Source of the DNA: Penicillus capitatus
Taxonomy: Eukaryota; Chlorophyta
Assembly: GCA_965649825.1 (NCBI GenBank)
Contig: OZ287695.1
Span: 1,736,001-1,800,000, forward strand
Reading direction: 5' to 3'
DNA: 64,000 bases
Part shown: piece after piece, positions 56,831-64,000 of the stretch
How positions within the stretch are numbered: position 1 is the stretch's first letter
Layout of the letters: each line of letters begins with the position of its first letter
The notes under the pieces: generated by a model
Told to the model about the DNA's origin: nothing
The model's database searches: none
What the model saw: the letters and a program-made list of their open reading frames with translations, nothing else
Position numbers and translations under genes: made by a program

Positions 56831-57273
56831 TGGGCGCACCCGCATTCCTGCTGACGCAAACTCCGAGGTACTCTCGCTTCACCGTTCTGCTGCTTCCCCT
56901 TGCAGCTCTGACACTGACAGGATGAGCGGCGGCGGACAGCACAGGAGAAAACGCAGCGGAAGTCTTTGTCTCTCGCTGTCCCGAAGCACGGTCTTCAGTC
57001 TTCACGCACGGTCTTCAGTCTTCACGTCTCCCGAGGCGGTCAGCGAGTCCGACCTGCCCCCGACGCGGGGCAGCGCTCAGCGCCAGTCCCTCGGTTACGC
57101 ACCACTCTGGGTCTCCGCTCAGACCCTGCGCTCGAACCCGCTCAAGCGCAGCGGAAGTCTTGAAATGCGGGCAGCGCGGCAGCGGACCCTTGGTGGACGG
57201 CGCAGAGGATGAAAACGAAAACGGCGCAGTGAGTCGGTGAAAGCCGCACTCACGTAGGCTCGCTCCGAAACCA
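56831..57273. other. GC-rich spacer between the two repeat copies
   Basis: A 20-bp tandem duplication (units starting about 56988 and 57008, core ACGGTCTTCAGTCTTCACG) and a repeated CAGCGGAAGTCTT motif are visible. No gene is supported. Confidence 0.6.
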
Positions 57274-57313
57274 TGTGAACGTCGACCTGTCGGCCGAGTC
57301 CGGACCGGATAGC

Positions 57314-57549
57314 GAGTCGCGCAGGGAACTCGTCAGCAATGTTATTTACATAACTTAGACGATACAGCAGAACAGTTCTGTTTAAATACCCCGGTCATTG
57401 GTCTGTCACGTCGTTACGTAAGCCTCTTCTCAGGCCTCTCGTCATGCGTTCTCCAGTGATATTCTGCTGGCGTGGCGCCACAAGGACGGTTGGCGCAATA
57501 GCAGCGTCCTCTCGCCAGAAGACCCGAGGCAACAGCGGGCACCTTCACA
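57314..57549 (+). repeat. 236-bp direct repeat, copy 2
   Basis: This is the second copy of 56595-56830. From its ATG (57444) the same first 35 codons are read, but the frame then continues to 57950 instead of stopping at 56925 as in copy 1. Whether either frame is translated is unknown. Confidence 0.95.
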
Positions 57550-59920
57550 GTGACGTCGGGGGTGGGTGCGGCATTATTGTCCGACCGCTTATATTTGTCA
57601 AGGGCAACATTCTACTGACGGAATATTTGTATAGCCGATGTCGTCTGCGATTCCTAACAGACATAGCACTTGTCAGATTTCGATTACTGCGATGTTGTCT
57701 GCCGATTGTGCCACGATTCGCCGTAAACACTTTTCTCGGAACCACTATTGCTCAAGTTGCTCCGACATCTCCTGTGACGTCCACTGTCGATGTGATAGGC
57801 GGCACGAGAACTCTCCTGACAATGCCGTGGCGACTGCCTTTGAAAGAGCACCTGCATCGCAGGAGAGTGTGTCTATGTCGATTAACGCGACAACGACAAG
57901 AATCGCTTGCAGTCAAAAAACTCTCCGCTCATCGTTGCTTACGTCCGTAGTGTCTTCACGTACTTGTTTCTGGCAACTCCGCCTCTCTATCTTAAAGGTC
58001 CTCAAGAATCCGATTGCTGCTTCGTGTACGCCGGCAGCCGTTCTTGCATCGCCTTGAGTTTGGCTTCTTTGTCTTACTGCCTTTTTTCCGCGTCCATTCC
58101 TCTCCTGGTGGCTGCCGACCGAGGAGCCCTGTTTCCTTCTGCGAGGTCGAGAAGCATGTGAGGCGAGGAAATCGCCACTCCTTTGGAGCTATCGACATCC
58201 GCGTGCGTTTAGAATGCGACGAGATCCAGATTGAAGATGTATACCATAGGCATCCCGGTTTATTCGTGGTGATTCTCACCGCATTGTAAGTTTTTTGCAA
58301 CGGTGGTCAATGACGCAAGTTGTTCCCAGCGCTGAGTACAACTTCGACAGCTACCATGGAGATTGACCTGCTCAGATGTTTTCGCGCAGCATCTCATCGC
58401 ATTGCTTCCTTCGTTTGAGTTCTTCGACTAAACGATACCGTTTTGTGATCATTGTCGTTGCGCGAACGCCAAACCTGAACAAGTACACAAGTTTTTAGTG
58501 GCGTGGATAGCGTTCTCAGTCACTGTTATGCGGCTGCGATGTGGCTGACAATCGAATTCTGATATCACTCCTATGCACAAGCCTCTTTTTGCATCGCTCA
58601 ATTCGCAATGAGTGTCGTTTGACACATAAATGCGCTAGGCGAAACAGAGTGTGTGTCCCAAGAGCCTGCAGAGAGCGATTTCAGATGCGTCACCGGTCCC
58701 AACATTTGCAGAAAAGCTTCGTGACACATCCAACTCTTCGTCTGTGAAGCATCGCGGTCCTCAGCTTTGGAAATGCTGGAGGGCGACCACAGAACAATTA
58801 GAGAACGGAAGCAAGACAGCCTATTAGTATCTTGTCCTTGGTGAGTTCCGGTTCCATCACCATCAGACGTCAAGTCGACCCACTAAACTGCAGGAGATCT
58901 GTGTACAGATGATACAAAAAGAGCATCGTTCAATGCCGAAGCTAAACAAAAAACATACAGATTCTCTTCCTCTTCCAGAGGATTGCCATCCAGAAGACAC
59001 CACGAGGTCACATGCCAAGGACGGCTCTGTTTTCAATTAGAGAAGATCTGAGCACAGACGCGCGGATGTTCGCCAGCTTTCTTGCGATGACGCCGGACAA
59101 GAGAGTTGTAGATAATAGAAATCATAAGATTTACGAGTGTCCGGTAAATTTCAAAACATCAAATTTAACACAGAGCTCGATGCATACGCATGGAGTTCAT
59201 GGGAAGATCGAGGAAAAGGTATCACCACGAATCTCTGAAATCGCAGCAAATCCAATGAGATAGAACTATGACTGGTCAAGCGATAGCTGTTGAACGTAGC
59301 CAGCTGCCAGGAAAGGAATTTCAAAACACACGAGAGACAGTAAGTTACAATTCTAGATGATCGAAGACGTGCGGAGAGTGAGAGGCATCACTCATCGTAA
59401 GACGCTCCTTTGAGAGGCGAATGAGATTAAACCTCTGGCCTTCTGTCATCCTCATCCTCTGCCATACAGCATGTGTTCCGTTCACTGCTTCGAATAAGAA
59501 TCCGTTTTCGCCTGAGAAGTCGATCTCTGTTCACCTGTGGGCCAGAGCGTAAAGAATCCCAAGGTTTCCGTTGAAATGTACGGCAAAAAGGATAGCAGAA
59601 CCGTCAAATGGACGCCTACCTGTTCATGAGCATCCCGGATCCGATAAACAGAGAGCTCCTCAGCTCCCCGGCGCATGCTGGGAAACGGGGTCCATCGACG
59701 AAGTGTTCGACACTTCGACTCGAACACAGAGTCTTCGGCAATCGCCAGTGATCTCCCCGGGTGCGGGAGTCTTCCCTCAGTGACTGTTGGCAACCACCAC
59801 TCGTCAGCAGTAACGGCAGCGGCATCAAAACGTCCTCTCGAGCGTCCTTCGGCTCATTCGAGCTCGCGAACTCTTCTGGGTTTGACGGTTTTTCCGTTTT
59901 CTGCAAACAGTGCGCACACG
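57550..59920. other. Region with short coding-like fragments, no resolved gene
   Basis: Around 57900-58300 several frames look partly coding. The + strand has EVEKHVRRGNRHSFGAIDIR and IRVRLECDEIQIEDVYHRHP ending before a GTAAGT-like donor. The - strand has a lysine/glutamate-rich reading with an ATG near 58100. I could not join either into a gene. From 58300 to 59600 I see nothing of note. No family is recognised. Confidence 0.3.
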
Positions 59921-60622
59921 ATGGCTTCTTCCGACTCTCCGGCGTCCTTACCATCTCTCGCTCCGTCTCTGGCTTCCTCACCGTCCCTGGCTGGGTCCGT
60001 GACGTCGTCGTCTTCGATGGCCGCGCCACAAGGGTCCCCAGTTCAGTCCTTTTCCTTTGTCGAGGGGTCCCCGGCTCCGTCCGTGGCGTCCTTCTGCTTT
60101 CAGGCCCCGTCTTCCCCCTCTCCCTCCTCAGATTCCATGTCCACCACTCCCTCTCCCACTCCCTCTCCCTCTCCCTCTCCCTCTCCCACTCCCTCTCCCT
60201 CACATCATCTTTTCCCTCAGCGTCCCCAGGTATACTGCATTCCCGCATGCCCCCCACCTCCCATCCCCCCACGCCCTTTTCTCCTTTCCATCCCCTCCTC
60301 CCGTCCACCCATTCCCCCACGCCCCTTTCGCTACTCCCTCCGTCACACATTTTTTCCTCCCCGTCCCTTCCTTTATTCCGTCCCTTCCCATCCACCTGCC
60401 ATCCCACCACGCCCGTATCTCTTCTCTTTCCGCTCCCCTCTACCTGCCATTCCGCCACGGACCTGCTTTTTCTCAGGGGAATGTGTAAGTATATTTTTTT
60501 GTAGACTCTCTTCTCCTATATGTGCTTTGTGTAGGTCTTCATCTCAGATTGGCAGCAATGAAGACGATCGACCTTCCCTTTTTCTTGGAGCTGTTTTTTG
60601 GAGGATGGAAGGAAAACTTTAA
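59921..60622 (+). CDS. Ser/Pro-rich protein with PPRPF-type repeats (tentative)
   Basis: From the ATG at 59921 an open frame reads MASSDSPASLPSLAPSLASS. It continues through Ser/Pro-rich sequence, then five repeats of the form IPPRPFLLSIPSS, PPRPFRYS, PPRPFLYS, PPRPYLFS and PPRTCFFS, then a short tail ending at 60620-60622. Each repeat contains a PxxP core of the kind bound by SH3 or WW domains. A GTGTAAGT...GTAG intron (about 60482-60533) would replace the tail by a longer hydrophobic one (ending about 60680). The DNA is a strongly biased pyrimidine-rich tract, so an open frame could arise by chance. The opposite strand is open as well. Confidence 0.35.
   Translation: MASSDSPASLPSLAPSLASSPSLAGSVTSSSSMAAPQGSPVQSFSFVEGSPAPSVASFCFQAPSSPSPSSDSMSTTPSPTPSPSPSPSPTPSPSHHLFPQRPQVYCIPACPPPPIPPRPFLLSIPSSRPPIPPRPFRYSLRHTFFPPRPFLYSVPSHPPAIPPRPYLFSFRSPLPAIPPRTCFFSGECVSIFFCRLSSPICALCRSSSQIGSNEDDRPSLFLGAVFWRMEGKL
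60120..60210. repeat. CCCTCT/TCCCTC simple-sequence tract
   Basis: A nearly pure pyrimidine tract on the + strand built from CCCTCT hexamers. It encodes the PSPSPS run of the tentative Ser/Pro-rich frame. Confidence 0.9.
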
Positions 60623-60761
60623 AAGAAAAGAAAAATTTTTAGTTTTCGCGCATTTCTCACTTTTTGGATGGCATGTTTAGGGGTGATAAAATCAGAAAAG
60701 AAAAAACAAAAATTTTTATTTTTAGCACATACCTCACATTTTTTCCAGAGTGTGAGTTGAA

Positions 60762-60888
60762 TAAAATGAATAAATATTAAAAAAATAAAAATCAAAAAAA
60801 AAATCAAAAAAAAAAAAATAAAAAAAAAAATAAAAAAAACCAAAAAAACCAAAAAAAACCAAAAAAAAACCAAAAAAAAACAATAATA
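60762..60888. repeat. A-rich low-complexity tract
   Basis: A run of A with periodic TAAA, ATC and CC interruptions (AAAAAACC steps lengthen progressively from about seven to nine A). It resembles a degenerate poly(A) tail or slippage-prone satellite. No coding potential. Confidence 0.9.
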
Positions 60889-61063
60889 GGGGGCGTTCAC
60901 ATCATTCTGTTTTTTCGTGTCTACAGTTTGCCATCCACCTCCGCTTTGTTGTGGTTTGGCAGTGTTGAATGGTTGTGCTCTAACTGTTTGTTACGGCTGT
61001 TTTTACGTCGTCTGCTGTTTTCTGGGCCAATTGAAGCGGTTTTTGAATCTGGAGACCTGAAAG

Positions 61064-61509
61064 ATGTCAGCACAAATCGATCAAGAAAGGGAGTCTAACT
61101 TTGGATCAGCCAGCTTAAGTTTGATTTCGGCTGCAACGGCGAGTTCTACCAAACTGGGTTGCTGGAACAACTTTGGAGCCAGGGATATTGGAAGAACTTC
61201 ATTACCAATGGATCGGAGAGACAAGGAGCCCATATGGAGCGACAAATTCAGTACCATTTATTGCCTGCCGACCGACCACATGGTAAACTCTCCTCTACTG
61301 AACTTCTAAACGATGAATGGTTATACAACAGGTCAGCAGTAAAAGCAGAAATCCTGCATGTCGGGGAGGCCTCTCAATGCATGAACCAACTGATGCCGTA
61401 TAATATGAATGCAATCTACAGAGCCACAATCAGTAAGCCCGTGCATTCCACGCTCAAAGCTGATGCTGAATGTATCTTCAGACGATGGAATTCTGTCATC
61501 AAAGTATGA
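61064..61509 (+). CDS. Unresolved multi-exon gene, first visible segment
   Basis: An ATG at 61064 opens a frame reading MSAQIDQERESNFGSASLSL. A second, better coding-like frame covers about 61085-61509: GEFYQTGLLEQLWSQGYWKN, HLLPADRPHGKLSSTELLN and AECIFRRWNSVIK, then a GTATGAG donor. How the two join is unclear. No family is recognised. The segment differs from surrounding noise by its charged, Trp-containing composition. Confidence 0.35.
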
Positions 61510-61901
61510 GAATTGAGAAATGGACAGCAGAAGAAGGGAGACGGAAGGACCAACAGAATGAAGAATGATCGATCAGCACCTCATCTGTCCAAGCTTCGTC
61601 TTAGTCTCATGAAGAACACGAGATTTGCGTATGCATATCACATTCTGTGAGGTGAGATGGCTGGTTCATGATCTGGGATAAACTTACCTGTCAGATTAGG
61701 GACGAATGAGTGAGTGTCATTGTGTTGAAGCTCTTTATTTATGCGAGAAGAGAGTAAAGCGATCAAAGATTATGGATCATTCCTGCAGAACCCCTATTCG
61801 TACTCACGGTTTGCTTTCCAGTCAGTTTCACCCTGGAGACCTACTTTTCTCTTCTAGGAGAAGAGACATGAAATGACCTACTGCTCGATGGATTCCCAGA
61901 C

Positions 61902-62560
61902 ATGTTTCCACATTCTACAGAGAGGAGGATCAGATCGAGGGCGAAACGCGGGCTGGACACTGCATCCCAGTCAGCCGTTTTCTGCAAGACACAGGCATCC
62001 AAGTGCGAGCGATGGGAGCGAGAATCGCTAAAAGAATACACTACTAGAAGAGTGGCCATTCGGGAGTGCTTTTGGTTGGAATCATTGCTGCAAGTCATTT
62101 TGCACGTGCTTCTGCAAGGAATCTCTCTTCTCTGCTGAGCTTTTTGCCCGAGTATCACTATTTGAGAGCAGAATCAAAAACCAGTCACAGTGTCAGGGAA
62201 TCATTGACGAAGTGCTGTGCCAAATCATCCAATGCAGGCAAGGTCAGTCACTCTTTTTTGCTTGATTGAAATCATGTTCTTCTGTTTCAGCATTTGTTCA
62301 CGAGGAAAGACGACCACTTGGCATTTGCGAAGTTCAGCTTGAGGCAGGAAGCTCATCGATGTCTCATAGAAGGAGTTCAGACCTGCCTCATTGTTTCTTG
62401 TCTTTGAGCGAGAACACGGGACTCGAAGTGGCCAAACAGAAAGGAGTGGCCAGAACACTGCTGTCATACGTGTCGATGAAACGGTGTTCGTGGAGAGTGA
62501 CCTTGACAGCCGTGCAGAAAAGGTCTTTGGAACGAAATCCTTGATCTGCACTCACAGCAT
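61902..62560 (+). CDS. Coding-like fragments of an unidentified gene
   Basis: Three successive segments look coding. About 61930-62040 reads RAGHCIPVSRFLQDTGIQVR and AMGARIAKRIHY. About 62120-62240 reads LFSAELFARVSLFESRIKNQ and CQGIIDEVLCQIIQCRQ. After a 48-nt GT-AG intron (about 62242-62290), AFVHEERRPLGICEVQLEAG runs on to ERNP and a stop near 62544. The middle and last segments join in phase and are the most convincing. Helical, Gln/Cys-rich character is seen but no family. They may be one gene with the segment at 61064. Confidence 0.35.
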
Positions 62561-62754
62561 GCTATCAGAGCGACAAGCATGAAAACCACTCATTAAAAAC
62601 CGTTCAATGAGTACTACAGTAAGACTTGTTGCTTTCCGAATACTCATTTATGTTCCAAACTGAACAGAGATGGCACCAAGCTAGACACCTGCGCAAGGCA
62701 TTCGCAAAAGAGCTAGCATTCTAGATCAGCGGATTCGGTCAACTGAAGACATGG

Positions 62755-63177
62755 AACATGGAGGTGAAAGAGTAAGTACCTGCCCCTACCATCTGAACGA
62801 TCCTTTGCTTGTCCAGGGAAACGCATAACGACATCAGTCTGCTCGAAATGTGTTGGGGACGAACCAGGAGCAGACATCCCCAGCAGCTGGGGAATCGGGG
62901 CGATGCACGGAGGTGTGTCCACACGAAGGTATCAGGTACACACGCCCTTCGGAGGCACAGATTTAGTTCTCTGGAGAGAAACTGGATCGATCGTCTCAAG
63001 AGTCACCGGGCCGACTGCAAAGATGAAGCATTTGGCTGCTTGAAGATACGACAGTCCAGCATCGGTTGTGTCACCTTCGAATGTTCGATCGAGCATCACA
63101 ACCTTGAAGGCCACCAATTATCTGGGGAACATCACATGCGTCTGATTGAGCTCGATTGGACAGGCGTGATTCACTAG
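62755..63177 (+). CDS. Coding-like fragment, possible two-exon frame
   Basis: A GTAAGT donor at about 62769 pairs with a CCAG acceptor near 62818. From ATG 62755 this gives MEVKEETHNDISLLEMCWGR and an open frame to 63177. The other + frame after the acceptor is also coding-like (KRITTSVCSKCVGDEPGADI). The minus strand reads FAVGPVTLETIDPVSLQRTK. Which strand is used cannot be decided. Confidence 0.25.
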
Positions 63178-63504
63178 CAGCAGCTCAATGAGTAGCAGTC
63201 TCGAGTTGCCGAAAAAGCCCTCAGCCGATGAGTATCCCAGTAAGCTCGAACTCCTATCGATGTACATGACTAGTGGCTAAGACAGGTGTCCAGTAGCAAT
63301 GCCGTGCGATATCTGGACTGATACGTGCCCCCAGGGAAGAATCCTTGGATCCACTGACGAGCAAGACATTCGAGCAGAGGATCTGACTCTTTGAAGATCA
63401 CAGTCACTCATCTCACACTTGCTCAGAAAGGTGATAATGACGGATGTGAAACGTGACGATGCAGACATTGAATGCGGAAGATTCCAAGCTCCTAGAGCAC
63501 TCTG

Positions 63505-63909
63505 TTGTATGGCTGTCCTACAAACATGATGACAACGATTAGAGACGGAAAATGTGAAATGGTGTTCTTGGATGATCAGAGGCAATCACTCTCTGCCGAG
63601 GACGAAGACGACATACGTTTCTGCACGTTGCATTATTGGAAGACGAAGGCGAGTATGTGGAGTCATTCTCTGCTGAAGAAAGGCGAACATCTGTGGCGGC
63701 TGGGAGACAACCTTCCATGCCCAGCTGGAGCAACAACCAGAGTAGGATGTCGAAGAATCAGAGGTTTACACATCGCAAAACCTTGGTTTGTCGATCCACT
63801 TAACGAGGTACGACCACCACTAGCTGCAAGTCATCCGATTCAAAGAGAACTCTTACGTCAGGGGAATGATCTGATTGCATCGAGGCCATCCACTCTTGAC
63901 ATGGCATGA
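63505..63909 (+). CDS. Coding-like fragment near the window end
   Basis: One + frame reads MVFLDDQRQSLSAEDEDDIR. In a second frame (about 63625-63801) ALLEDEGEYVESFSAEERRT and SVAAGRQPSMPSWSNNQSRM end at a TAA. The second has the acidic/Ser composition of a real C terminus. The pair suggests an exon change near 63620-63660, but I found no clean donor. No family is recognised. Confidence 0.25.
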   Translation: MYGCPTNMMTTIRDGKCEMVFLDDQRQSLSAEDEDDIRFCTLHYWKTKASMWSHSLLKKGEHLWRLGDNLPCPAGATTRVGCRRIRGLHIAKPWFVDPLNEVRPPLAASHPIQRELLRQGNDLIASRPSTLDMA

Positions 63910-64000
63910 TCCGCTGTAGGGATGAAGAGTCCTTACTGAAGGAAGCAAGCACTCCACCCACCCATCCATTCGCTCTTAGGTACATTCTTTGTTTGCATCG

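Noticed and set aside
59616-60458. 280-codon minus-strand Arg/Glu-rich frame
   Set aside because: It is the reverse reading of a pyrimidine-rich simple-sequence tract and its RE/WE runs come from that bias.
1-64000. tRNA, rRNA, complete transposons or integrated viruses
   Set aside because: I saw no tRNA-like cloverleaf with a GGTTC box, no rRNA sequence, and no transposase, integrase or reverse transcriptase motifs in the readable frames. Small or degraded copies could be missed by eye.

Overview
The window is nuclear DNA of a compact, intron-containing eukaryote. Almost every recognisable gene is cut by very short introns: the roughly 65 I traced run from 38 to 76 nt, most near 50 nt. They almost always begin GT and end AG, and exon phases agree at every junction I used. 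Gene content suits a unicellular alga or related protist. The stand-alone SAICAR synthetase resembles the plant enzyme, one histone methyltransferase joins a plant-style CW finger to an SRI-like tail, and BAG6, DmX/Rav1, PI4K-beta, SPT6 and MLH3 orthologues are present. The lineage cannot be fixed from sequence alone.

Region 1 (1-36.3 kb) is a tightly packed housekeeping block. In order it holds: the tail of a helical-repeat protein (+); SAICAR synthetase (-); a CW-AWS-SET-SRI H3K36 methyltransferase (-), whose stop codon lies one base before the SAICAR ATG; a DmX/Rav1 V-ATPase assembly factor (+); PI4K type III beta (-); BAG6 (-); a tiny ENT-domain protein (+); a SWIB protein (-); an ABCC transporter (-); SPT6 (+); RPB4 (-); a membrane-anchored CS/NudC-like protein (+); and MLH3 (+). 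Four head-to-head pairs share start-to-start gaps of about 70-190 bp. SET2, SPT6 and RPB4 all serve RNA polymerase II transcription. PI4K, the V-ATPase factor and the ABC transporter are membrane-system genes.

Region 2 (36.3-56 kb) is sparser. After about 3.8 kb of gene-poor, AT-richer DNA come a secreted animal-type haem peroxidase, OGG1, and a 2584-residue NACHT-HEAT protein. That protein carries about 37 HEAT-like units of 37 residues (111 bp), several nearly identical at DNA level. A single-pass receptor-like protein with an Asp/Gly/Cys-Asp cytosolic tail follows. The NACHT-HEAT gene is the best candidate for an undescribed system: a STAND NTPase whose sensor array appears to be reshuffled by recombination.

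Region 3 (56-64 kb) holds a recent 231+45 bp duplication with an internal deletion, a Ser/Pro-rich reading frame with PPRPF-type repeats, an A-rich tract, and several coding-looking fragments on the + strand that I could not assemble with confidence.

Gene spans below run from start codon to stop codon including introns, with exons listed in the evidence. All splice sites are my predictions from reading frame and GT/AG signals.
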